Origin: an uncultured archaeon
Lineage (GTDB): Archaea > Halobacteriota > Methanosarcinia > Methanotrichales > Methanotrichaceae
DNA: 7,336 bases
Assembly (NCBI GenBank): GCA_902385025.1
Contig: CABMDX010000247.1
Span: forward strand, 1-7,336
Reading direction: 5' to 3'
Shown here: positions 1 to 5,658 of the stretch, piece by piece
How the letters are laid out: each line of letters starts with the position of its first letter
Position numbering within the stretch: position 1 is the first letter of the stretch
Made by a program: the position numbers and the translations under genes
The notes under the pieces: generated by a model
Databases searched by the model: none
Seen by the model: the letters and a program-made list of their open reading frames with translations, nothing else
Told to the model about the DNA's origin: nothing

Positions 1-69
1 CGATATAGTTTGATATAGAATGAACAGTTAGATTCTTCGGATAGATAGGTGCGATATCTCTATAGGAGG
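1..69 (+). promoter_or_regulatory. Upstream region and ribosome binding site of the thioredoxin gene
   Basis: AT-rich leader that probably carries the promoter of the thioredoxin/nuclease pair. Two direct copies of GATATAG lie at 2-8 and 12-18, ten bases apart (one helical turn), which could be a regulator site or part of a poor TATA box. A GATATC palindrome lies at 53-58. The Shine-Dalgarno GGAGG at 65-69 is seven bases before the ATG at 77 and fixes that start. The window begins here, so promoter elements further upstream cannot be seen. The promoter reading is inference; the SD is seen directly. Confidence 0.35.
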
Positions 70-76
70 GTACGAA

Positions 77-349
77 ATGGCTAAACCGATTCTGATGGAC
101 TTTTATGCTGATTGGTGCGGACCCTGCCGGATGCAGGGGCCGATTTTGGATGAGATAAAGGCCGCCTTCGAGGGAAAAGCCGAGATCAAGAAGATCAACG
201 TGGACAAGGAGAACGAGCTGGCTTCAAAATACGGGGTTTTCGTCGTGCCGACGCTGATCCTGGAGAAGGACGGCAAAGAGCTCAACAAGTGGATGGGCGT
301 AACATCGAAAGAAGAGCTCACAGCAGCGCTGGACGCCGCCCTGAAGTAA
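77..349 (+). CDS. Thioredoxin
   Basis: Small cytoplasmic thiol-disulfide oxidoreductase of 90 aa, within the 85-110 aa range of compact archaeal thioredoxins. The active site WCGPC is at residues 13-17 (redox cysteines C14 and C17) and follows the first strand (ILMDFYADW). The cis-proline that faces the active site is P58 in VVPT, and the late G74 fits the usual beta5 glycine position. It would reduce disulfides in target proteins, fed by a thioredoxin reductase not present here. The start is set by a strong SD (GGAGG, 65-69). It ends 11 bp before the MBL nuclease gene, so the two are probably co-transcribed; no functional link is obvious. Whether it is a classical thioredoxin or a methanogen-specific variant cannot be decided, but the WCGPC motif favours the classical type. 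Confidence 0.95.
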   Translation: MAKPILMDFYADWCGPCRMQGPILDEIKAAFEGKAEIKKINVDKENELASKYGVFVVPTLILEKDGKELNKWMGVTSKEELTAALDAALK

Positions 350-360
350 GGTGTAACTAG

Positions 361-1206
361 ATGGACCTGGGCGCGGAGCCTGTGAGAAGGCTTAACAGCC
401 ACGGCAAACCTGCGCCGCATCTGTCCATAAAGTTCGACTCTCATCTTTTTTCCATAGACACCAGCCGGTCGCCCAAGGCCTGCGTTCAGCCCGATGCTTA
501 CCTTATAACGCACGCTCACAGCGATCACTACGGCAAGTCGGCCATGCTTTCGCCAATGGCGGTGGCCTCGGTGGAGACCGCTCGGGCACTGGAGATACGC
601 TACGGTCGCAAATATCATGGTCGGACTTTCTCTGTTGGAGAGAGCATAATGATAGGAGACGTGGAGGTCAAGACCCATCCTACGGGGCACACAATAGGCT
701 CCGTAGCTTTCTCCTGGCGGACGGAAGTCGGGACAAGGATTCTTGTCACAGGTGACGTCAAGGATTATGGCCATCTTCCGCGTTGCGATTTTCTTGTATC
801 GGAGGCCAATTACGGTGATCCCTGGGACCCGGCTTGCATCTTCGATGATGATCTGGCCGGCTTCTTCGAGGCCCTGGAGTCAGGAGCATCCTTCGGTGCC
901 TACGCCTTCGGCAAGGCCCAGCGTGCCGTTGCATTGATTCGGGGCATGGGGTACAAGGGCGAGATAGGCATGGACTCTGAAAGCCTTGCCCTGACCAGAG
1001 CGCTCATGGCTGACTCCGGGCCCTTTGTCGATGTCAAGAAGGACTGCACCAACGTGGTTACCCCTTGGAACCTGAACCAAGTTCGAGGTAACAACAAGTA
1101 CATGCTCACAGGCAGGAGAGATATGTCCTATCAGACCATCAGGATCAGCGACCACCTGGACTTCCGTGGGCTGATGAGGATGATCGAACACGTCTCACCG
1201 CAGTAG
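361..1206 (+). CDS. MBL-fold, beta-CASP-like nuclease (RNA 3'-end processing / exonuclease family), C-terminus cut by a stop
   Basis: Metallo-beta-lactamase-fold hydrolase of 281 aa up to the first stop. The zinc-binding HxHxDH is at residues 51-56 (H51, H53, D55, H56), the third motif histidine is H110 (TGHTIGS), and the fourth motif aspartate is D132 (TGDVKDYG). An FGKAQRA segment at 183-189 and SDH at 263-265 followed by DF are typical of the beta-CASP branch (mRNA 3'-end processing factors, COG1236; ligase-associated exonucleases). The short central region suggests the compact LigD-exonuclease-like form rather than full-size CPSF. The likely role is nucleic-acid processing in the cytoplasm, probably as an RNA or DNA exonuclease; the substrate is not known. 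ATG 361 has AAGGTG upstream (348-353), overlapping the thioredoxin stop. The family normally has about 30-50 more residues after the SDH motif, and these are visible downstream behind stop codons (see 1207-1317). Confidence 0.85.
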   Translation: MDLGAEPVRRLNSHGKPAPHLSIKFDSHLFSIDTSRSPKACVQPDAYLITHAHSDHYGKSAMLSPMAVASVETARALEIRYGRKYHGRTFSVGESIMIGDVEVKTHPTGHTIGSVAFSWRTEVGTRILVTGDVKDYGHLPRCDFLVSEANYGDPWDPACIFDDDLAGFFEALESGASFGAYAFGKAQRAVALIRGMGYKGEIGMDSESLALTRALMADSGPFVDVKKDCTNVVTPWNLNQVRGNNKYMLTGRRDMSYQTIRISDHLDFRGLMRMIEHVSPQ

Positions 1207-1317
1207 GTTCTGTTCTACCATCCTGGATGAGAGCGGTCGAACCTGCTGGCGCATCACCTGCAGCAGTGCGGGATGGAGGCCACGTCGTTGGACCTTATAG
1301 AGAGCTTTTTGCACTAG
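1207..1317 (+). pseudogene. In-frame C-terminal remainder of the MBL nuclease behind TAG and TGA
   Basis: Reading on in the nuclease frame past TAG (1204-1206) gives VLFYHPG, then TGA (1228-1230), then ERSNLLAHHLQQCGM and a short tail ending at TAG (1315-1317). Third codon positions are strongly G/C, as in the intact gene, and HPG-ERSNLLAHHL looks like the usual end of beta-CASP/exonuclease proteins (a His-containing strand, then a helix). With both stops read as amino acids the protein would be 318 aa, a normal family length. The simplest reading is two point mutations (for example GGA to TGA within HPGGERS) in a gene that is losing its C-terminus. Recoding is possible in principle, since TAG is pyrrolysine in some methanogens, but it would not explain the TGA. 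Sequencing error is less likely because there are two separate substitutions without a frameshift. Confidence 0.7.
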
Positions 1318-1445
1318 TATTCTTTATGAACGTCTTCCTTTCAGGGCTGGAAACCTTCTTTCCCGATATCATCCAGGATTTTCGTTATGGATGCTTGAGA
1401 TGCACTTTTATGCAGATTTATTAGGCGACTTAAACATAATTTCAG

Positions 1446-1850
1446 TCAGATCTTAGACATTTTGTAGTCTGGATTTGTCTCTTCTAATATATTTTCCAAT
1501 GTTCGTTCTAGTTTAAGTGGAATTTCAAGCGGATCAAAGCCTAAATTCTCGATTCTTGCTAGAATACGAGTTGCACTATCTTCATCACCCTCTAAAGGCC
1601 CCGGTATTGCTTTGTAATGGACAATTGAGTTTCTCAATTCCACTAGATCCGTAATGCTTTTTTTAAGATCTTTTGGTAATTCGTGCCCTAATACAAGAGT
1701 AATTAACCAATCAATTTTGACATCAACGTTACACCTCCGAATAATCTTGGTAATATCTTCTTGCGGCAAGCCTCGTAGTTCTAGAACATTTCTGTAGTAA
1801 ACATTCATGAGTTGTTCAATAGCTGTTACAATCAAGACGACAGCTACCAT
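1446..1850 (-). CDS. HEPN-domain protein, C-terminal part (frame 2 of a split gene)
   Basis: 134-aa frame whose centre looks like a HEPN domain. It starts with a hydrophobic helix (VVLIVTAIEQLMNVYYR), continues with charged helices, and has the motif RNSIVH at residues 73-78, matching the RX4H catalytic signature of HEPN ribonucleases (R73, H78). HEPN proteins are often RNA-cleaving toxins or defence components, but no MNT-type nucleotidyltransferase partner is visible nearby. The frame overlaps the end of the preceding frame by seven bases (ATGGTAG), and its nominal ATG lies inside what should be a continuous domain, so the real protein probably began in the upstream frame. AT-rich codons set it apart from the neighbouring nuclease and permease and suggest acquisition. 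It ends 128 bp from the convergent nuclease remnant. An independent translationally coupled product is possible but less likely. Confidence 0.6.
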   Translation of the reverse strand: MVAVVLIVTAIEQLMNVYYRNVLELRGLPQEDITKIIRRCNVDVKIDWLITLVLGHELPKDLKKSITDLVELRNSIVHYKAIPGPLEGDEDSATRILARIENLGFDPLEIPLKLERTLENILEETNPDYKMSKI

Positions 1851-2098
1851 GGTTTGTTTGAATCGATGGCGTTCTTGGCAGTTTCAAGGAATTGGTCATG
1901 TATTGAAGTATAGCAGTAGTAATCTCTGCCCAGCAATTCCTTTCCAACTAATGACCAAAGATATCCTGGATCTTGAATCTTCTCTCTATCAATTGCATTC
2001 TCTTGGAATAGCTGGTTTAGAACTGCTGGTACCATTGATTTTATAATGTCATTGGCCATATCAATTAGCTCTTTGTCATATTCTATTTTATCAACCAT
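1844..2098 (-). CDS. N-terminal part of the same HEPN-family protein (frame 1 of a split gene)
   Basis: 84-aa frame starting at ATG 2098, supported by GGAG five bases upstream; a TTG at 2125 in the same frame would add nine residues. The product is helical and charged (IEYDKELIDMANDIIKS near the start; FLETAKNAIDSNKPW at the end), with no domain I can name. Its last helix, AKNAIDSNKPW, runs naturally into VAVVLIVTAIEQLMN of the next frame. That suggests one ancestral protein of about 218 aa broken by a one-base shift near 1844-1850. No classic slippery heptamer is visible at the junction, so I favour mutation over programmed frameshifting. The AT-rich stretch from about 2126 to 2280 upstream holds no recognisable gene; a weak TATA-like TAAATA lies around 2126-2131 on the minus strand. 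Confidence 0.5.
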   Translation of the reverse strand: MVDKIEYDKELIDMANDIIKSMVPAVLNQLFQENAIDREKIQDPGYLWSLVGKELLGRDYYCYTSIHDQFLETAKNAIDSNKPW

Positions 2099-2280
2099 AA
2101 ATTCTCCAGCAATTAGTTCACACAACTATTTAGATAACCATCTTTCCCCTAACTTGAATAAGGCAGATTATCAATAGGACTATGTCGATGGTCGCTGTAA
2201 AATATGCAACGTATTCCTCTAACTATGCCTAATTTAATGTCGGATAGAACAAAACTGCTTGATGATTGAATAGTTCGATA

Positions 2281-3543
2281 TTATAGATAATGCACAATCA
2301 GCGGCAGCATCAGCACTCCCATCGCATGCGTCCTATGAATGCCTGCCACCGGCGCAATCAGCCCCACCACAGTCGACAGGAAGAATATGAACAGCCCAAA
2401 GACGCCCGTGAACGCATAGGTCATCGCCACCAAAAAGGCCAGCACTCCCAGGCAGAGCCTTCTATAGCTTAGTGCGCAGATAGCCCGTGCTGCCTGGTGC
2501 GCCGTGCCAATGGTCGCAATATATGATGCCGCAGCCACAACTACCACTATTATCATCATCCGGGCCATTGCGGTCTGGTCAAGCTCCATGAGCTGCTGTA
2601 TGGCTGCAGCCGCGCCGCTGCGGGGCTTATCTATGGAGTAGAGCGCCACCAGCGAGAAAAGTGCATTGGCGGTGTTCACCCCGGAGATGCTTACCAGGAA
2701 CTCCTCAGGCGAGGAGGGCGCGCCCAGGCGCGCGGTGATGGCTGCCACGGATGGCGAGACTCCTGGAATCCAGGCCACCACCGAGCCGCCAAGGCTTCCG
2801 GAGAATATTGATCTGGCCAGCATAGCTCCGGGAATCTTTATGCTGCTCTCCTCCTGCTCTGGTATTTGCGTGTCATCAGACAGGCTCAGGATGAGCGAAG
2901 AGGCTCCGAAGATGCCGGAAAGGAGGGGCAAGAGCACCTGCGGCTCCAGGCCCAGCGGGGAGGCGATCAGGCTTTCATGATTGAACGCAAATATGCCCAA
3001 AAAGCCGGATGTCAGGAACAGAAGCGCAGCGATTGTCTTGTACTTCCAGTGCACCAGGGAGCCCTGCCCTTCGATCCAGGGTCCGCGCTCGGACCTGATC
3101 ATCATCAGAGCGATGGCCAGGAGCAGCACGCCCAAGTATTTCGTCAGATAATCGTAGTAACTGGTGATGATCAAGGAAAGAGGATAGATCAGGAAAAGGC
3201 CCATAACTACCGAGCCTGCGCTGCCCAGAGCCGACAGGCGCACCGCCTCGATTCCGCGCCCCTCAAGCATGAGCCTCTGGCCGGGAAGGACCGAGAGGGC
3301 GGTCTCCGAATCAGGAGCGCCTAAAAAGATGGCCGGTATGGCATCAAAGAATGTCTGGGAGATGCTGGCTGCAAGGATGATGGATGACATCTGAAATGGG
3401 GTCAGCCCCTGCTCCATGAGCTGAGGCGAGACGGCAAGGAGCATGGCTGCGAAATTGTTCAGATGGAGGCCCGGGGTAAGTCCGCTGAGGACGCCCAGGC
3501 AAAAGCCCACAGCCACGCAGACTGCAAGGGTCATGTCGATCAT
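2281..3543 (-). CDS. TctA/DUF112-family membrane permease (tripartite tricarboxylate transporter permease-like)
   Basis: Integral membrane protein of 420 aa, the usual length for the family (PF01970; archaeal branch COG1784). Residues 21-30 (GLTPGLHLNN) carry the N-terminal glycine/proline motif, and 65-97 contain DAIPAIFLGAPDSE, the substrate-loop type sequence. The second half repeats the plan with IPGVSPSVAA (259-268) and a conserved SGVNTANA (287-294) before IDKPRSGAA. There are about ten to twelve hydrophobic segments. Bacterial TctA works with TctB and a periplasmic TctC; neither is present, and archaeal members are commonly encoded alone, so the substrate is unknown (a carboxylate is a guess). 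ATG 3543 has no SD but a TATA-like TATTAAAT lies about 20 bp upstream on its strand, so the message may be leaderless; ATG 3534 is an alternative. The codons are GC-rich and the gene looks intact. Confidence 0.85.
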   Translation of the reverse strand: MIDMTLAVCVAVGFCLGVLSGLTPGLHLNNFAAMLLAVSPQLMEQGLTPFQMSSIILAASISQTFFDAIPAIFLGAPDSETALSVLPGQRLMLEGRGIEAVRLSALGSAGSVVMGLFLIYPLSLIITSYYDYLTKYLGVLLLAIALMMIRSERGPWIEGQGSLVHWKYKTIAALLFLTSGFLGIFAFNHESLIASPLGLEPQVLLPLLSGIFGASSLILSLSDDTQIPEQEESSIKIPGAMLARSIFSGSLGGSVVAWIPGVSPSVAAITARLGAPSSPEEFLVSISGVNTANALFSLVALYSIDKPRSGAAAAIQQLMELDQTAMARMMIIVVVVAAASYIATIGTAHQAARAICALSYRRLCLGVLAFLVAMTYAFTGVFGLFIFFLSTVVGLIAPVAGIHRTHAMGVLMLPLIVHYL

Positions 3544-3558
3544 TCAACTTATCACTTA

Positions 3559-3612
3559 ATTTAATAGTGTTATCGTCCGGATATTAATATCTTACTTTTG
3601 ATCCGAATCGAT
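3559..3612 (-). promoter_or_regulatory. Probable promoter and palindromic site upstream of the permease gene
   Basis: On the permease strand a TATA-like TATTAAAT lies at 3559-3566. Just upstream is a perfect 12-bp palindrome GATATTAATATC (3580-3591), flanked by imperfect inverted arms, ATCGTCCGGAT (3572-3582) and ATCCGAATCGAT (3601-3612). A dyad just behind the TATA box is where an archaeal activator would bind. AT-rich palindromes also arise by chance, so the functional call is inference. Confidence 0.35.
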
Positions 3613-3681
3613 AATTAGGCAAAACGTGGCTCTGCTGTCTGCGCGTCTCTTTTGTTTTGCCGGACATGCCAGCAATAATTA
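3611..3681. repeat. Inverted repeat GGCAAAAC / GTTTTGCC with ATAATTA on both sides
   Basis: Perfect 8-bp inverted arms at 3618-3625 and 3654-3661 enclose 28 bp. The sequence ATAATTA occurs directly before the left arm (3611-3617) and again at 3675-3681. This resembles the terminal repeats and target duplication of a very small element, but the right ATAATTA is 13 bp away from its arm, so the geometry is not clean. It could also be a structured transcript end or chance. Confidence 0.3.
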
Positions 3682-4037
3682 AACCCGAGGTTACGGAATT
3701 CAGTCATTGAGAAACAGAGTTCATACAGGACGCATGAAGCGCTATAACAATCTGTGTGTCCATGGTAACCAAGGTTTAGCCACTTTAAAAACAGTTGAAA
3801 GAAATGTCAAGGAATTCCAAAAAGATGAGGGGAAAGAGCATTTTTTTGCACGCACGGTAGCCAATCAACGCTGATGGCTCGCCATGTGGAATTGCCCCAA
3901 AGCTGGATTAACTTCTCGATGGAGAATACGCCAGCGATGTCCTCTACGGATCTGCCATACTCGGCATGGCGACCAGTGAGCTGGCTGTCATTCATGGAGT
4001 TCCTGGAGATCCATCCGATGTGAGCGGCACCCTGCCA
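3682..4037. other. Gene-poor stretch with decayed-looking short frames
   Basis: No gene I can recognise. A plus-strand frame of 46 codons from ATG 3734 to TGA 3872 (begins MKRYNNLCVHGNQ, ends FFARTVANQR) has a plausible protein-like composition and stays open back to 3683, but matches no family I know. Beyond 3875 all frames on both strands break up. The minus-strand frame across 3807-4058 is open for 83 codons but shows no motif. The stretch may be a remnant of a mobile or lost gene between the permease and the repeat at 4038. Confidence 0.3.
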
Positions 4038-4080
4038 TGGCGTGCTTGTTCCCGGCAATCCTGCTCTATCATAGGCTATT
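4038..4080 (+). repeat. Diverged direct repeat, left copy (A)
   Basis: 43-bp segment starting TGGCGTGC and ending AGGCTATT that matches 5480-5522 at 35 of 43 positions without gaps, in the same orientation. Seven of the eight differences are A/T here and G/C in the other copy, so this copy seems to have drifted toward AT. Weaker similarity (AGTTCC, CATC, GAGCG in the same order) extends roughly 50 bp leftward with gaps. It lies outside any convincing gene. Confidence 0.6.
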
Positions 4081-4216
4081 TGCGTTCGACCGGATTCCTG
4101 CGGGCATGCATGTCACCGAACTCAAGCATTAAGAAACCTTCATCTGTTCCGTTTTTTATGCTGCGGCACCTTTTGGATACTGCAGCCGTTTCCATTTCCA
4201 GAATTGCCGTAAAGGC

Positions 4217-4423
4217 TTAGCCCTTACCAGCTCCGTTCATACCCCATAAAGCAAAGAAGATTGCAGTAAGCAAACAAAGTTGGGCTTGAGAAAATGATAA
4301 TTGAATCGAATAGAAGCTTGCTTCCGTTATTCCAGGACGGAATCCATTTATGCCCGAATACCAATACACTCCTGCCATTGCCAGGCTTAATGTTGAAAGA
4401 ACGAAGGATGCCAAATTTCCCAT
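4217..4423 (-). CDS. Small two-helix membrane protein, unknown function
   Basis: 68-aa hydrophobic protein that I do not recognise. Two membrane segments are apparent, about residues 4-22 (LASFVLSTLSLAMAGVYWY) and 45-63 (SQAQLCLLTAIFFALWGMN), joined by a polar loop with GFRPG, and a short GAGKG tail. The start at ATG 4423 is well supported by GGAGGG eight bases upstream (4432-4437), one of the better ribosome sites in the window. A TATA-like AAAATATAG lies around 4543-4551 on its strand, which would give a leader of about 100 nt. It is divergent from the 5TM receptor gene, with 318 bp between them. A second 41-codon frame follows in phase after its stop (to 4076) but has no support as a gene. 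It may be a lineage-specific protein of the accessory zone. Confidence 0.55.
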   Translation of the reverse strand: MGNLASFVLSTLSLAMAGVYWYSGINGFRPGITEASFYSIQLSFSQAQLCLLTAIFFALWGMNGAGKG

Positions 4424-4741
4424 AGATCAGTCCCTCCGGCAGAATCGCCACTAGCCATTTGCCCTGACTTCTTCTTTTGATTGATATCTCCATAGGTGTA
4501 TCAAGTTTTGCATGATCTCATTTGTCCTGGAATCCGGCTATATTTTTTCTCAATCGCCTTAATCCAGATGCGGATGACCTGTCTGACCGCAACTAGTCCC
4601 TCTTCTCATTCAGTACATCTCATAAGGAAAATCATTGCTTTGCATAATATAGGTCCAGGAAGCCGAGTCGCAAAAGTAAAATGATGGCAGCGAACCACCT
4701 GAACGAGCTTTGCAGCACAAGTTATCCGATTAGTTTAAATA
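4424..4741. other. Divergent intergenic region between the small membrane protein and the 5TM receptor
   Basis: 318 bp with no supported gene. It contains the SD of the minus-strand membrane protein (4432-4437), a minus-strand TATA-like element (about 4543-4551) and a plus-strand TTTAAATA (4734-4741) in front of the 5TM gene. Short open frames on both strands lack motifs. A minus-strand frame with KGKWLVAILPEG-like composition (SQGKWLVAILPEGLIYGKFG) crosses the start of the 68-aa gene and may be a relic, but cannot be identified. Confidence 0.4.
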
Positions 4742-5422
4742 ATGATAACAATATGTGCGATGATATTATATCGCTATGGGGGGATGATCAAATTGTCTGC
4801 AGCAGGAATTCCACAAAGCATGATAGGCGAATATCTAGGTCTCTTTGCGTCTACCGAAATATTTATCTTTGTCTTTATGGAAATTGTCACAAAAATAGAT
4901 GCTTTTCAGAGAGTGATATTTAAAAATGCAAGATTGAATGATTATATAGTTTTTACTTTGCTTCTCGGCCTATTTTCCATATTTGGAACATATATCGGAA
5001 CCGCTGGAAGTTATGGAGCTATCAGCAATATCCGAGATCTTGCACCCATGGTAGCCGGGCTTGTAGCTGGTCCCTATGTAGGTCTGGCAGTTGGATTGAT
5101 TGGAGGGATTCATCGCCTATTGCTTGGTGGCTTGACAAGTGTCCCATGTTCAATAGCAACCGTTCTAGCGGGACTATTTGCAGGTTTGGTTTATCGTTTA
5201 AAGAAAGAAGAATTACTGGGTATTGTCCCAGCAATGCTATTTGCCTTTGCGATTGAAGTAATACATGGTGGATTAGCGTTATTATTGGTCCATCCTTACA
5301 GTGTGGCACTTGAGGTGGTGTTTACCTCTATCCCAAAAATGATAATTGCCAATTCGCTTGGTATTGCAATCTGCGTTATCATCATCCATGGTACACATGC
5401 ATCTAGCAGATCAGTTGCTTGA
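4742..5422 (+). CDS. LytS/YhcK-type 5TM receptor domain protein, stand-alone
   Basis: Membrane sensor module of 226 aa of the 5TMR-LYT family (PF07694). The signature is at residues 96-130: NIRDLAPMVAGLVAGP, then GLAVGLIGGIHRLLLGG, with the GP and HR typical of the family. Hydrophobic segments lie near 36-52, 68-90, 99-121, 134-152, 158-182 and 195-216. In bacteria this domain is the input part of LytS-type histidine kinases or cyclic-di-GMP enzymes. Here the protein ends about ten residues after the last helix, with no PAS, kinase or other output domain, so it is either a naturally free-standing receptor or a truncated sensor. The start is uncertain: TTTAAATA directly before ATG 4742 would, as a TATA box, place transcription start beyond that codon, making ATG 4784 or ATG 4820 better candidates. 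The gene is AT-rich. It is bracketed with the 68-aa gene by the 43-bp direct repeats. Confidence 0.8.
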   Translation: MITICAMILYRYGGMIKLSAAGIPQSMIGEYLGLFASTEIFIFVFMEIVTKIDAFQRVIFKNARLNDYIVFTLLLGLFSIFGTYIGTAGSYGAISNIRDLAPMVAGLVAGPYVGLAVGLIGGIHRLLLGGLTSVPCSIATVLAGLFAGLVYRLKKEELLGIVPAMLFAFAIEVIHGGLALLLVHPYSVALEVVFTSIPKMIIANSLGIAICVIIIHGTHASSRSVA

Positions 5423-5479
5423 GGATCAATCAGTTCCAGCGTGCCCCTCATCGCACCCACCCGAGCGAGCTCTGGCCCC

Positions 5480-5522
5480 TGGCGTGCATGCTCCCGGCCA
5501 GCCTGCTCGACCACAGGCGATT
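5480..5522 (+). repeat. Diverged direct repeat, right copy (B), abutting the broken MazF gene
   Basis: GC-rich partner of 4038-4080 (35/43 identical, no gaps; starts TGGCGTGC, ends AGGCGATT). Its right edge overlaps the stop codon of the truncated MazF frame (TAA, 5521-5523 read on the minus strand), so the repeat sequence begins exactly where MazF homology ends. This is what an insertion or recombination breakpoint would look like. No terminal inverted repeats or transposase accompany it. Confidence 0.6.
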
Positions 5523-5646
5523 ATATATAGACGATAGTGATCTCGTTCTCGATAGTATCCTCATAGGGGATCAACGCGGGCCGCAGCTTCCCTGGCGTCA
5601 AGTCTGAGTCGGGGAATGAAGCGAGTATATATCTATCTCCTTTCAT
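5521..5646 (-). pseudogene. Truncated MazF/PemK-family toxin (N-terminal 41 residues)
   Basis: Frame from ATG 5646 to TAA 5521 encodes 41 aa starting MKGDRYILASFPDSD. It has the N-terminal hallmarks of MazF/PemK endoribonucleases: the opening K-G-D-x-Y (G3, D4), FPDSDLTPGKLRPALI with the K20-L-R-P-A24 substrate-loop segment, and then IENEITIVYI, the next strand. MazF toxins are about 105-120 aa and cleave mRNA at short sequences; the second half (remaining strands and C-terminal helix, with the catalytic Thr/Ser region) is missing. Homology stops at repeat B, which provides the stop codon. It lies 12 bp downstream of a co-oriented small ORF, the usual antitoxin position. An active toxin is unlikely. 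No ribosome site is evident before the ATG, apart from an AAGGAG that overlaps the first codons. Confidence 0.7.
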
Positions 5647-5658
5647 CTATATCGGACT

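Noticed and set aside
103..774. Long minus-strand open frame (223 codons) across the thioredoxin and nuclease genes
   Set aside because: It is antisense to two genes with clear catalytic motifs, has no recognisable domain, and crosses their junction; it is a by-product of GC-rich codons.
1204..1206. TAG as a pyrrolysine codon in the MBL nuclease
   Set aside because: Reading TAG through meets TGA eight codons later, the nuclease family is not known to use pyrrolysine, and TAG ends rpl13 normally in this window.
2666..3324. Plus-strand open frames inside the permease gene
   Set aside because: Antisense to an intact TctA-type protein with conserved motifs; compositions are low-complexity and no motif is present.
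3734..3874. 46-codon plus-strand frame as a transposase or reverse-transcriptase remnant
   Set aside because: The opening MKRYNNL looks faintly like reverse-transcriptase starts, but nothing after it fits; no family can be supported.
4076..4216. In-phase 41-codon continuation after the stop of the 68-aa membrane protein
   Set aside because: A run this short is expected by chance, there is no good SD for its internal ATG (4195), and its charged composition does not continue the membrane protein.
5532..5556. Direct repeat CGATAGT at 5532-5538 and 5550-5556
   Set aside because: Seven bases twice within the MazF fragment coding sequence; expected by chance.
5419..5607. Plus-strand open frame across repeat B
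   Set aside because: Lies antisense to the MazF fragment and has no motif; its similarity to a frame in repeat A only reflects the DNA repeat.
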